The notes: generated by a model not told the origin, from the sequence alone. Counted from the first letter of the stretch, positions 1 through 7,724 are shown. The stretch is DNA of 64,000 bases from Eisenbergiella tayi (GCF_001881565.1 NZ_MPDJ01000001.1:1843615-1907614); one strand, 5' to 3'. A program made the numbers and translations.

Positions 1-31
1 ACTCATATGTGTATGATACGTTTTTACCGTT

Positions 32-110
32 ATCATCATACACTATCTGATGATAAAATTTAAGGGATTTAAGGAAAAATTCATAAAAAGATCGTGTTCA
101 CGGAAGCAGT
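32..110. repeat. Imperfect direct repeat, copy 1
   Basis: About 80 bp that recurs at 1111-1179 with a few substitutions and small indels. Both copies begin ATCATCATAC and end CGTGTTCACGGAAGCAGT. Copy 1 carries only the left arm of the hairpin that is complete at copy 2. The two copies bracket the AbiEi-like gene, as a cassette insertion or a partial duplication would. Origin unknown. Confidence 0.7.
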
Positions 111-200
111 TTTTGTTTCTGACATCCATTTCTGATATACCAGAATCATTCCTTCAGAAAAAATTTGTTCCGGTATCGAAAATGGGATGGAGCTGCTATA

Positions 201-229
201 TTGACATTTTTGTTCTTATTGATTATAAT
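201..229 (+). promoter_or_regulatory. Consensus sigma-A promoter of the AbiEi-like gene
   Basis: TTGACA at 201-206 and TATAAT at 224-229 are separated by exactly 17 bp, matching the housekeeping consensus at all twelve positions. It lies about 70 bp upstream of the start at 299. Confidence 0.85.
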
Positions 230-232
230 AAA

Positions 233-274
233 TTGCAGTTTCGGCAATAATTAATAAAAATGCCAAAACTGCAA
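233..274. promoter_or_regulatory. Inverted-repeat operator candidate
   Basis: Arms TTGCAGTTTCGGCA (233-246) and TGCCAAAACTGCAA (261-274) are complementary at 13 of 14 positions around a 14-nt spacer. They begin just after the -10 box and so cover the transcription start. AbiEi-type antitoxins are known to bind inverted repeats in their own promoters, so this is inferred to be the autorepression site. Confidence 0.6.
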
Positions 275-298
275 AGCGATATTAGAGGATGTGGTATT

Positions 299-1048
299 AT
301 GGAAATGAACCAACTGCAAAGTCTGCTACCGAAGCCAGGATGGATTTTTACAAAAAATGAATTTGCTGATTTGATACATGAAGTCAATCCTCAGTACAGT
401 GAACGTTCTGTCTATTGGCTGCTGCGGAAGCTCCAGCAGGAAAACAAAATACAGAAACTAGGCAAAAACATTTTTGAAACTGTCTGTCAGGAGAAACAGA
501 AGATGCCTTATACCTATGAACACTCCAGCGAGTGGAATCAAATTGTTTCTGGTATTGAAAAAGAGTATCCTCTTGTAGATTTCCAGGCGTGGGAACTGAT
601 CCAGCTCAATGAGTTTGTAAACCACCAGATCGCACATAACACAGTATTTATCGAAGTGGAAGATATGTTGGAGGAAGCTGTATTCCATACTTTAAAAAGT
701 AAGTTTCCCTGTGTGTTGCTTTTCCCATCGGAAGAGACATTTTACCGGTATAGATCTCCAGAACAGACCATTGTTATTTTAAAATTGATTTCAGAGGCGC
801 CAAAGCCTGTCGGACAGCCCTATAGTGCCCCCCTGGAGAAACTGCTGGTGGATTTGTTCAGCAGGAAACTGACCGGACACCTGATTGAACGTGCGGAATA
901 TCCCGCTGTTTATGAGGAGGCATTTTCCAAATACCTGATAGACCAAAAGAAAATGTTCCGTTATGCAAGACGTAGAGGAGTGGAAGAGGAAATGAAGGAG
1001 CTTATCCGTACCAGCACCAATATCAAATTGATTACAAAAGAAAGGTAA
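299..1048 (+). CDS. AbiEi-like antitoxin/transcriptional regulator (DUF6577-type), no toxin partner
   Basis: Predicted protein of 249 aa. The N-terminal 60 residues look like a winged-helix DNA-binding domain (YWLLRKLQQENKIQKLGKNIF resembles the recognition helix and wing of AbiEi-type antitoxins). The remaining ~190 residues resemble the DUF6577 C-terminal part. ATG 299 is preferred over the in-frame upstream ATG at 260 because AGAGG at 283-287 precedes it and 260 lies inside the operator. Such genes usually precede an AbiEii-type nucleotidyltransferase toxin. Here the next ~180 bp contain only a repeat and hairpin, then a convergent GH3 gene, so the gene is an orphan. Family assignment is from memory of motifs, not a search. 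Confidence 0.65.
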   Translation: MEMNQLQSLLPKPGWIFTKNEFADLIHEVNPQYSERSVYWLLRKLQQENKIQKLGKNIFETVCQEKQKMPYTYEHSSEWNQIVSGIEKEYPLVDFQAWELIQLNEFVNHQIAHNTVFIEVEDMLEEAVFHTLKSKFPCVLLFPSEETFYRYRSPEQTIVILKLISEAPKPVGQPYSAPLEKLLVDLFSRKLTGHLIERAEYPAVYEEAFSKYLIDQKKMFRYARRRGVEEEMKELIRTSTNIKLITKER

Positions 1049-1110
1049 ATATGCTGCAAAAAGAGAATTTCCGACTGGAGAATATAGGGAGGAAAACGAT
1101 TGAGAGTTAT

Positions 1111-1179
1111 ATCATCATACGCTGTCTGATGGTAATATTTAAAGGAAAATTCATAAAAAATCGTGTTCACGGAAGCAGT
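1111..1179. repeat. Imperfect direct repeat, copy 2
   Basis: Second copy of the repeat at 32-110, about 85 percent identical over the alignable part and roughly 10 bp shorter through a deletion in its middle. It lies 62 bp after the stop of the AbiEi-like gene. Confidence 0.7.
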
Positions 1180-1199
1180 GAAGCTTAGGTGAACACGAT
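1161..1199. terminator. Hairpin after the AbiEi-like gene
   Basis: TCGTGTTCAC (1161-1170) and GTGAACACGA (1190-1199) form a perfect 10-bp stem with a 19-nt loop. No T-run follows on the plus side. On the minus side the U-rich region just after the GH3 stop precedes it. It may be a convergent terminator or the remains of a repeat unit. Confidence 0.45.
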
Positions 1200-1228
1200 C
1201 TTATGTTCGAAGTACCGAAAATAAAAAA

Positions 1229-4150
1229 TTACTCAAAGCGGAAATAACACAGCTTGATATCTCCATGCAGCCGTATCTGCAGTTCGGCTTCTCCTTCAGG
1301 ACATTCCGGGATATCCTGAAGCGAAATTTTCACATCCGTATAAACAGGAATTCTGTATTTTGTCCGTTCTATGGCTTCCTTCCGGGCATTTTCATCCGGT
1401 AAAAAGGGAGGTACTGCCTCGTAGGTTCTTGTATCACCTTCCCATTCACCCGCTCTTTTCCCATCTATCCATAGCTCCAGACTTCCGCCTTTTTCACTCT
1501 TTAAATGGAAGAAGGCATTTTTTGAACCGAATTCGGGCCTGCAGCTGCGGTATATCAGGGTGCCCGTTTTCTCCGTGTTTACGGGAAGAGCGGCGGTGAA
1601 GCCGAAATGCCCTTCTGTCAGAGTGATATTTTCGTAATCATCATAATGATCTGCCGGTATCCTTTTTTTTAAATCACGCAGTCCGGGGTTCCTGCCGGGA
1701 ATCTCCACAAAAGCCTCCAACTGAGGCTGTGCACTGGAAGGGCCGACAAAGATCCGGTAGCATCCTTCCTCTACCATCATTGTTCTGCTGATTACATCAT
1801 AAAAACGGAATTCATCAATCGGTATCATAAATTCTGCTTTCCGGATCTCTCCGGGAAGGATATCCTTCAGGCGGCGGAACCCAAGAAGCTGTTTTAACGG
1901 TTTTTTTACCCGGGAGGCTGGAGCGGTTCCATAAATCTGTGCCACTTCATCGCTGACCCGGTCACCAGTATTGGTTACACAGAAGGATACCCGTAGCTTT
2001 CGGTTATCCTCAGGCGCTGCGGAAAAATCCGTATATGTAAAGGAGGAATAGGTGAGGCCATATCCGAAAGGATACAGTACATCACCATCAAAATAGCGGT
2101 AAGTCCGTTTTCCCTTTATGATATCGTAATCATCAATATCCGGCAGCTGCTCATCCGAACGGTACCAGGTCATATTGAGACGTCCCGCAGGGGCATTATT
2201 CCCGAAAAGTGTTTCTGCCATAGCTGTCCCCATATCCTGGCTTCCGGTTGCACTCCATATAACAGCGGGCAGCTTTTCCTGCGCCGTGTTGATGGCATAA
2301 GGATAATTAGAGAACAGTACGAGAACAACGTTAGGATTGATACGGTAAATTTCTTCCAGCAGATGCTCCTGTGCCGGAGGAAGGGCAATGGTAGTACGAT
2401 CCACTTCTTCCTTTGCATTGATCATGGAATTGCAGCCAAGGGCAAGAATGACTTTTTCCTTTCCCTGAACCAGGCTGCAGGCCTTTTCCAGTCCGTTTTC
2501 CACAATTTCCATCCGGAATTGTGCGGCAGATCCTTCTCTCATGGAAACAAGAAAATCCTTTTCGTCAATTTCCACGGGAGAATGAAAACGGTTGGTAAGC
2601 TGTATCATGCCGTTCCCCTGTTCCAGTACATGGAAAATCTCCATGACAAACCAGTCAAAAGGAGCGTCCTTTTCCGCAGCAATCCATCCCGTTTCCGAGG
2701 ATTCCTTATCGGATTGGCCCATTCTTGTATTCATATACTTCCCGGTACGTTCACAGCGGAAGGTATAGCTGCCTTCTCCCCAGTCGTCCCTGACAAAGAC
2801 ATCCGGTTCTTCCGACAGGTACAATCTTCCGTCCGCTGCCGCCGCCACACCCTTCTGGCCGCAGCGGAATATCACCCGGTCAAGACCGTCGGCAAAAGGT
2901 ACCTGTGTTCCCTGTATTTCTTTCATTCCCTGGCGCAGTGTGGTTACATAAGGAGGAGTTCCCCCATACCAGTCCTGATACCAGCTGTCCGCCAGCGGAC
3001 CGACCAGAGCCATGGTTTCTGCCGGGACAGCAGGATCCAAAGGAAGCATTTTATTTTCATTCTTGAGAAGAACAATGGCTTCCCGGGACAGCTGCAGGCA
3101 GATTTGCTTATTGAGGGGAGAATTCAGATCTTCTTCCATCACCCTGTCATAAGGGTTGCAGGGCTCCCTGTCATAAATACCAAGACGCAGCTTTGTGCGG
3201 AATATATTCCGCAGGGCTTCGTCGATTTCCTCCTCTGTTATGAGGCCAAGATCCCAGGCCTCCCGGGCTGCCTGAGCTACTGCTTCCGGTCGGTCGGACA
3301 TACCGTCTACGCCTGCTTTAACCGCATTGGCAAGAGTTTCGGCATGAAGGCCGTAATAATGATGAAGATTGGCCACAAGCTCCATTGCACCTCCGTCACA
3401 GACAACATGCCCCTTCAGGCCGTATTCCTTTTTCAGGATTTCCCTCACTTCCGGGTTGAGCATTCCGGGAATCCCGTTAATTTTATTATAAGCCGTCATT
3501 ACGCCTTCCGCCCGGCCGTTCATTAAGGCTCTCCGGAAGGGTTCCAGATACAGCTCCTGCCGGTTTCTGGGATCTACGCAGGAAGACTTCCATCCCCGGC
3601 CCGCTTCGGTGTTGTTCGCATAAAAATGCTTGAGGGTAGCAGCGACACGAAGATACTTCGGATCATCCCCCTGCATGCCCTGGATATAAGCAGAAGACAT
3701 GACACCGGTAAGAACCGGATCTTCCCCATAGCCTTCCTCCGTTCTTCCCCACCGGGGATCCCGTTCCAAATCAACGGTAGGCGCCCACCTGCTCAGCCCG
3801 CGATCGGGATGGCGGTGATAAATAACCCGTGCCTCCGTTCCGGTCACCTCACCGGCTTTTTTGATAAGATCCGGATCCCATGTGGCGCTCATACCGATAG
3901 GCTGGGGGAAAGAAGTGGTAGGTTCCGCAGCGCCCAAATCATTTTGATCATTTCTTGCCTCCACACCATGAGCGGCTTCACCGCCTACAGAAAATCCCGG
4001 TATCCCTAATCGTTCCAGATCAGGAACCCTGGTAGCCATACAGGACAGCTTTTCATCCATTGTCATTTCTGATAAAAGCCAGTCCAGCCGCTCTTCAAAA
4101 GGAAGGGAAGGATCCCAGAAGGGCGTGTCCGTTTTCGCATTGTTCTTCAT
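1229..4150 (-). CDS. Glycoside hydrolase family 3 (beta-glucosidase/beta-xylosidase type)
   Basis: A 973-aa protein with no signal peptide, so probably cytoplasmic. It has the GH3 TIM barrel (about residues 1-330; KH at 174-175; RDPRWGR at 130-136; likely nucleophile Asp252 in VVCDGGAM), then the alpha/beta sandwich domain and a fibronectin-III-like domain (FGYGLTYSSF). An insert near residues 430-560 breaks the second domain. A C-terminal ~140-residue beta-rich extension is not part of minimal GH3 enzymes. Family enzymes release terminal beta-linked glucose, xylose or arabinose from oligosaccharides, and the residue after the nucleophile (Gly rather than Trp) does not favour a standard beta-glucosidase. 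ATG 4150 is preceded by GAAGGGAG. Substrate unresolved, though the nearby GH43 locus suggests xylo- or arabino-oligosaccharides. Confidence 0.92.
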   Translation of the reverse strand: MKNNAKTDTPFWDPSLPFEERLDWLLSEMTMDEKLSCMATRVPDLERLGIPGFSVGGEAAHGVEARNDQNDLGAAEPTTSFPQPIGMSATWDPDLIKKAGEVTGTEARVIYHRHPDRGLSRWAPTVDLERDPRWGRTEEGYGEDPVLTGVMSSAYIQGMQGDDPKYLRVAATLKHFYANNTEAGRGWKSSCVDPRNRQELYLEPFRRALMNGRAEGVMTAYNKINGIPGMLNPEVREILKKEYGLKGHVVCDGGAMELVANLHHYYGLHAETLANAVKAGVDGMSDRPEAVAQAAREAWDLGLITEEEIDEALRNIFRTKLRLGIYDREPCNPYDRVMEEDLNSPLNKQICLQLSREAIVLLKNENKMLPLDPAVPAETMALVGPLADSWYQDWYGGTPPYVTTLRQGMKEIQGTQVPFADGLDRVIFRCGQKGVAAAADGRLYLSEEPDVFVRDDWGEGSYTFRCERTGKYMNTRMGQSDKESSETGWIAAEKDAPFDWFVMEIFHVLEQGNGMIQLTNRFHSPVEIDEKDFLVSMREGSAAQFRMEIVENGLEKACSLVQGKEKVILALGCNSMINAKEEVDRTTIALPPAQEHLLEEIYRINPNVVLVLFSNYPYAINTAQEKLPAVIWSATGSQDMGTAMAETLFGNNAPAGRLNMTWYRSDEQLPDIDDYDIIKGKRTYRYFDGDVLYPFGYGLTYSSFTYTDFSAAPEDNRKLRVSFCVTNTGDRVSDEVAQIYGTAPASRVKKPLKQLLGFRRLKDILPGEIRKAEFMIPIDEFRFYDVISRTMMVEEGCYRIFVGPSSAQPQLEAFVEIPGRNPGLRDLKKRIPADHYDDYENITLTEGHFGFTAALPVNTEKTGTLIYRSCRPEFGSKNAFFHLKSEKGGSLELWIDGKRAGEWEGDTRTYEAVPPFLPDENARKEAIERTKYRIPVYTDVKISLQDIPECPEGEAELQIRLHGDIKLCYFRFE

Positions 4151-4183
4151 TTTTACTCCCTTCTGCGCACATTATGTACGCAC

Positions 4184-4197
4184 GCGGCATATGCCGC
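4184..4197. promoter_or_regulatory. 14-bp perfect palindrome in the GH3 leader
   Basis: GCGGCATATGCCGC is a perfect palindrome 34-47 bp upstream of the GH3 start codon. It could be a dimeric regulator site or a small RNA hairpin next to the ribosome site. No specific regulator can be named. Confidence 0.45.
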
Positions 4198-4209
4198 ATA
4201 TAAATCAGA

Positions 4210-4282
4210 GAGGCTGAAAGAAAAGCTTTTCAGCCTCTTACCTCTCTTGAAAAAGAGGCCTGACATCACTAGGATATCAGGC
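4210..4282 (-). promoter_or_regulatory. Structured 5' leader of GH3 mRNA with competing hairpins
   Basis: Read on the minus strand, three stems overlap or abut. GCCTGATATC at 4273-4282 pairs with 4258-4267 (9 of 10). GCCTCTT (4253-4259) pairs with AAGAGGC (4233-4239). GAGGCTGAAA (4228-4237) pairs with TTTCAGCCTC (4210-4219). The second and third stems share 4233-4237 and so are mutually exclusive. The last stem is not followed by a clear U-run. The layout resembles an attenuator or RNA switch but matches no riboswitch class I recognise. Confidence 0.5.
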
Positions 4283-4354
4283 ACTCTGTTTCTTTTTCAA
4301 TGTACTTGCGTTCATTTACTAATCTATAATTCCGTTATCGGCTTCTCTGAAAAT

Positions 4355-4383
4355 ATATTAACGTTGTTTTAAAATAAAGTCAA
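4355..4383 (-). promoter_or_regulatory. Promoter of the GH3 gene
   Basis: On the minus strand TTGACT (4378-4383) and TAATAT (4355-4360) are separated by 17 bp. The implied transcript has a leader of roughly 200 nt containing the hairpins at 4210-4282. Confidence 0.7.
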
Positions 4384-4401
4384 CACTTTAACGAACCTGT
4401 G

Positions 4402-4430
4402 TTTACAATAAAATTATAATAAGCTATAAT
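4402..4430 (+). promoter_or_regulatory. Promoter of trmB
   Basis: TTTACA (4402-4407), a 17-bp spacer and TATAAT (4425-4430), about 60 bp upstream of trmB. It diverges from the GH3 promoter and the two -35 boxes lie about 20 bp apart. Together the two promoters and the GH3 leader fill the 340-bp gap between the genes. Confidence 0.75.
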
Positions 4431-4490
4431 GCTTTCATGGAAATAAGGACGTGGATATCCATGAAAGACTGCGGATAGAGAGGAAAACGA

Positions 4491-5129
4491 ATGAGACTTA
4501 AGAATGTACCCGGCTCCAGGGAGGTTATCGGAGAGAGCCGATTTGTCATACATGAACCGGAATTACAGAAGGGAAAATGGAAAGAGGTCTTCGGGAATGA
4601 GAACCCCATTCATATAGAGATTGGAATGGGCAAGGGAAGATTTATTATGGGAATGGCCGGACAGCATCCGGAAGTAAATTTTATCGGAATTGAAAAGTAT
4701 TCCAGCGTACTGCTGCGCGCCATACAGAAAATGGAGGAAGAAGAGCTTCCCAACGTACGTTTTATCCGTATGGATGCAGAGGATATCTGCAATGTATTTG
4801 ATAAAGGGGAGGTCAGCAGGATATATCTGAATTTCTCGGATCCCTGGCCCAAGGACAGGCATGCGAAAAGACGCCTGCCCTCCAGACAGTTCCTTGCCAG
4901 ATACGACGAGATCTTAAAAAAGGACGGAACACTGGAATTCAAAACAGACAACAGAGTCCTGTTTGATTTTGCACTGGAGGAGCTGGAGCCTGCGGGCTGG
5001 AAAGCTGATACAGTCACCTTTGATCTTCATGCGGATGAGGCTCTTGTCCGGGGAAATATCATGACGGAGTATGAAGAGCGGTTTTCCGCGGCGGGCAACC
5101 CTATCTGTAAGTATGTGATACGGCGGTGA
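4491..5129 (+). CDS. trmB: tRNA (guanine-N7)-methyltransferase
   Basis: Predicted 212-aa cytoplasmic enzyme that uses S-adenosylmethionine to make 7-methylguanosine at position 46 of tRNA. The class I methyltransferase core is clear: EIGMGKGRF for SAM binding, IGIEKYSS at the end of beta 2, RMDAED, and the TrmB signature NFSDPWPKDRHAKRR. The C-terminal YEERF is also typical of the family. Length matches the usual 210-220 aa. ATG 4491 follows an AGAGAGG-type ribosome site. It is monocistronic, with its own promoter upstream and a long inverted repeat downstream. Confidence 0.96.
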   Translation: MRLKNVPGSREVIGESRFVIHEPELQKGKWKEVFGNENPIHIEIGMGKGRFIMGMAGQHPEVNFIGIEKYSSVLLRAIQKMEEEELPNVRFIRMDAEDICNVFDKGEVSRIYLNFSDPWPKDRHAKRRLPSRQFLARYDEILKKDGTLEFKTDNRVLFDFALEELEPAGWKADTVTFDLHADEALVRGNIMTEYEERFSAAGNPICKYVIRR

Positions 5130-5181
5130 CGGAAGCATTCATTCCTGCAATATTCCTGTAATACGGTATTTGAAAGAGAAT

Positions 5182-5249
5182 AAGAGCTGAATTATATTTA
5201 AAGTCTTTATCTGTAAAATCAGGAAAAATTTAAATATATTTCAGCTCTT
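5182..5249. terminator. Long inverted repeat between trmB and the lacI-type gene
   Basis: Arms 5182-5202 and 5229-5249 are complementary over 21 bp with one mismatch, around a 26-nt loop. The outer part reads AAGAGCTGAA and TTCAGCTCTT. Only a short T-run follows. It is probably the trmB terminator, though the AU-rich stem is longer than usual. Confidence 0.55.
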
Positions 5250-5299
5250 TCTATACATTACTGCAAAAATGATTGAGAAAATATTGTACATTATATACA

Positions 5300-5328
5300 T
5301 TGAAACCGTTCCCATTTTATGTTACTAT
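5300..5328 (+). promoter_or_regulatory. Promoter of the LacI-type regulator with operator in the spacer
   Basis: TTGAAA (5300-5305) and TACTAT (5323-5328) are 17 bp apart. The overlapping 14-mer TGAAACCGTTCCCA (5301-5314) fits the TGNNANCGNTNNCA pattern of LacI/CcpA-family operators and resembles the site at 6356-6377. It suggests autoregulation, or CcpA catabolite control, which has a very similar motif. Confidence 0.65.
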
Positions 5329-5345
5329 GTGAAAAAGGTGATAAC

Positions 5346-6341
5346 ATGACAAGTATAATTGATGTGGCTAAGAAAGCCGGAGTTTCCAAGACAACCGTAT
5401 CAAGAGTTTTATTAGGCAGCGACAAGGTTAAGCCTGCGACAAAAGAAAGAGTTCTGCAGGTTATTGAAGAAATGAATTACAGCCCTAATACAGCAGCCAG
5501 GACCCTGGCATCGAGAAGAAGCATGAATATCGGTGTGATCAGCTGTTATACCTTCAATGATCCTTTCTATTCCATAGTCAGTGAGGAGATTTACCATATT
5601 TGTGAAAAAAGAGGTTACAGCACTCTGTTCGTGGTAAACCGTGCCGATGAAAGCGGGCACAAGGATCCTATTGATATCCTTAATGGAAAAGTGGATGGAT
5701 TCATTTATCTGGGGGAAGGTTCGGTATCCAGAAAACAGCTGGAAAAGCTTGTTAAAATGGGAATGCCGGCAGCAGCGTTTAAGACGGGGATTCAGGTGGA
5801 CGGAGTAATTGAGGCAGATATTGATAATGTAAAGGCAGCATATGACGGCACCAATTATCTCATAGGCCTTGGACATAGAAGAATAGCAGTTTTAACAGGA
5901 AAATGGAACAATTATGAAACACTGGGCCGTTTGGAAGGATACCGCAGGGCTTTGGAGGAAAATCATATTCCCTATGAGGAATCTTTGATTTTTGATGGTG
6001 AATTTTCCTATGACATAGGACTTGAACGTGCCAGAGATATCATAGATACAAAGGCAACGGCAGTATTTTGTTTTAACGATGTTATGGCACATGGCTTCGC
6101 AAGAGGAGCAAAGGACGCAAACTACAGGGTGCCTGAGGATATATCCGTTTTGGGATATGATGATATTATCTTCATGAACTATGGCCCTTATATCAAGCTG
6201 TCCACTGTAAAGCAGCCGGTAAGGGAAATGGGGAGATATCTTGCAGAAACAATGATTGCAGAGGTGGAAGGGAAAAGTGTGGAGTTACGTAAAATTTTCC
6301 CTGCTGTAATTTCAGAGAAAGAGACTACATGTTCGGTGTAG
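5346..6341 (+). CDS. LacI-family transcriptional regulator
   Basis: 331-aa DNA-binding regulator. Residues 2-50 form the LacI helix-turn-helix and hinge (IIDVAKKAGVSKTTVSRVL, then the hinge NYSPNTAARTLA). The rest is a periplasmic-binding-protein-like sugar-sensing domain (ICEKRGY..LFVVN, GHRRIAVLTG, FCFNDVMAHG, VLGYDD). ATG 5346 is chosen because AAAGGTG precedes it at proper spacing; an upstream alternative at 5319 overlaps the -10 box. It sits directly upstream of a sugar ABC operon and has operator-like sites in its own promoter and before that operon, so it very likely controls uptake of the oligosaccharide cleaved by the GH43 enzyme. Effector unknown. Confidence 0.93.
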   Translation: MTSIIDVAKKAGVSKTTVSRVLLGSDKVKPATKERVLQVIEEMNYSPNTAARTLASRRSMNIGVISCYTFNDPFYSIVSEEIYHICEKRGYSTLFVVNRADESGHKDPIDILNGKVDGFIYLGEGSVSRKQLEKLVKMGMPAAAFKTGIQVDGVIEADIDNVKAAYDGTNYLIGLGHRRIAVLTGKWNNYETLGRLEGYRRALEENHIPYEESLIFDGEFSYDIGLERARDIIDTKATAVFCFNDVMAHGFARGAKDANYRVPEDISVLGYDDIIFMNYGPYIKLSTVKQPVREMGRYLAETMIAEVEGKSVELRKIFPAVISEKETTCSV

Positions 6342-6347
6342 TTTTTT
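6324..6347 (+). terminator. Terminator of the lacI-type gene
   Basis: ACTACA (6324-6329) pairs with TGTAGT (6337-6342) and is followed by TTTTT. The stop codon TAG lies within the right arm. The stem is short (6 bp), so read-through into the ABC operon is possible. Confidence 0.6.
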
Positions 6348-6355
6348 CGTGGCAA

Positions 6356-6377
6356 AAAATGGGAGCGCTACCATTTT
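6356..6377. promoter_or_regulatory. LacI/CRE-type operator before the sugar ABC operon
   Basis: A 22-bp near-palindrome with core TGGGAGCGCTACCA flanked by AAAA and TTTT, with one mismatched pair. The central CG and TGNNANCGNTNNCA form are typical of LacI-family operators. It lies 37 bp before the binding-protein start. It is likely bound by the adjacent regulator, with CcpA an alternative. Confidence 0.75.
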
Positions 6378-6413
6378 GCAGATAAATCATTATTCAAGAG
6401 AAGGAGAGGCAAG

Positions 6414-7718
6414 ATGAAAAAGAAACTATGTGTTTGTTTAGCAGTATTAATGGTATTGGGAAGCATGGCCGGCTGTGGAAGCAGCCCGTCCAAAGAAAAA
6501 GAAACAGCAGCTTTTGAAGCAAAGGATCCGTCGGAGTACAGCGGCACAATTACAATATGGTCCTGGACAGACGATCCCAAATACCAGATCGAAGCATTTA
6601 ATAAGGTTTACCCTAATGTAAAGGTGGAATTTACCCAGATTGGTGAAGACTATGATGTCAAGATGCAGACTATCGTGGATAATGAGGCAGACGGCCCCGA
6701 CATTTTCTGTGCGGACGCCAAGGTAGTGAAGAATTATCTGGAATCGGATGCCTGGGAAAATTTATCGGCTGAACCCTATAATGCCACAGCACTTGCAGAA
6801 GACGTAATAGGCTATACCAAAGAAATCGGTTCCGATGCCCAGGGAAATCTGAGAGCTTTATGCTGGCAGGCTACGCCGGGCGGGCTCTGGTATAAGCGCA
6901 GCATGGCAAAAGAATATCTGGGAACGGATGATCCGGAAGAGGTTTCCAAAATGCTGTCAAGCACAGAGGGAATGCTGGATGTTGCCAAGACGATTCATGA
7001 TAAAAGCAATGGAAAAACAGCGTTTGTGACAAACTTCCAGGATTTATGGATGATGTCCTGCTATGGACAGCGTAAGGAGCCCTGGGTAAAAGACGGTAAA
7101 TTCATCATGGACGATTATGTGCCGGAATTCCTTGATTTGGGAAAAACATTCCGGGAAAACGGTTATGACGCCAAACTGGATGCATGGAGTACCGCATGGT
7201 ATGCAGCCGCAGCGGACGATTCTCTGTTCGGTTATGTCCTGCCTACCTGGGGAATGCAGTATGTAATCCAAGGAAGCGCGCCGGATTCCAAAGGAGACTG
7301 GGCGATTGCAAGTATGCCAGCATCTTACTTTAACGGCGGAACCTATATGGGAATTTACAAAAAGAGCACCCAGAAGGAACTGGCATGGGAATATCTGAAA
7401 TTTATCACTCTGGATCCTGATTACAGCAGACAGTATGCGATAGATAAATCAGATTTCCCGGCGTTGGTATCTGTGGAGGACGAGCTGGTGGAATCCTACT
7501 CGGATACATGGTGCGGAGGCCAGAATACATTTGCATTTTTCAAAGAGGAAGCCGGTAAAATAAATGCTTCCCTTGTAACAAAGTATGATGATACCATCAA
7601 TAATCTGCTCCTTCAGAATGCGGAGTTATATGCCCAGGGAGAGGTAACGAAGGAAGAGGCCCTGGAACAATTTAAAAAAGATGTGGCAAATGCATATCAG
7701 TCCATTACGGTAGAGTAG
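6414..7718 (+). CDS. Sugar ABC transporter substrate-binding lipoprotein (family 1)
   Basis: 434-aa extracellular binding protein. The N-terminus has a lysine-rich stretch, a hydrophobic segment and a lipobox ending at Cys21 (GSMAGC), so it is expected to be lipid-anchored outside the membrane. The mature part begins with GTITIWSWTDDPKYQIEAFN and has the two-lobe fold of family 1 carbohydrate-binding proteins (WQATPGGLWYKRSM; aromatic residues such as WSTAWYAA probably line the sugar site). The ribosome site AGAAGGAGAGG is strong. A terminator-like hairpin follows before the permeases, the usual device for making more binding protein than permease. The adjacent GH43 enzyme suggests an arabinose- or xylose-containing oligosaccharide. 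Confidence 0.93.
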   Translation: MKKKLCVCLAVLMVLGSMAGCGSSPSKEKETAAFEAKDPSEYSGTITIWSWTDDPKYQIEAFNKVYPNVKVEFTQIGEDYDVKMQTIVDNEADGPDIFCADAKVVKNYLESDAWENLSAEPYNATALAEDVIGYTKEIGSDAQGNLRALCWQATPGGLWYKRSMAKEYLGTDDPEEVSKMLSSTEGMLDVAKTIHDKSNGKTAFVTNFQDLWMMSCYGQRKEPWVKDGKFIMDDYVPEFLDLGKTFRENGYDAKLDAWSTAWYAAAADDSLFGYVLPTWGMQYVIQGSAPDSKGDWAIASMPASYFNGGTYMGIYKKSTQKELAWEYLKFITLDPDYSRQYAIDKSDFPALVSVEDELVESYSDTWCGGQNTFAFFKEEAGKINASLVTKYDDTINNLLLQNAELYAQGEVTKEEALEQFKKDVANAYQSITVE

Positions 7719-7724
7719 TAAACG

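Noticed and set aside
50..250. Open frame of 66 codons upstream of the AbiEi-like gene
   Set aside because: It runs through the direct repeat and over the -35 and -10 boxes, has no ribosome site and no recognisable motif.
2363..3526. 387-codon open frame antisense to the GH3 gene
   Set aside because: The minus-strand GH3 protein has full catalytic motifs over the same bases; the plus-strand product is Cys/His/Arg-rich with no family features.
4210..4282. Known riboswitch or T-box in the GH3 leader
   Set aside because: No T-box sequence, specifier stem or core of a known riboswitch class is visible; only generic competing hairpins.
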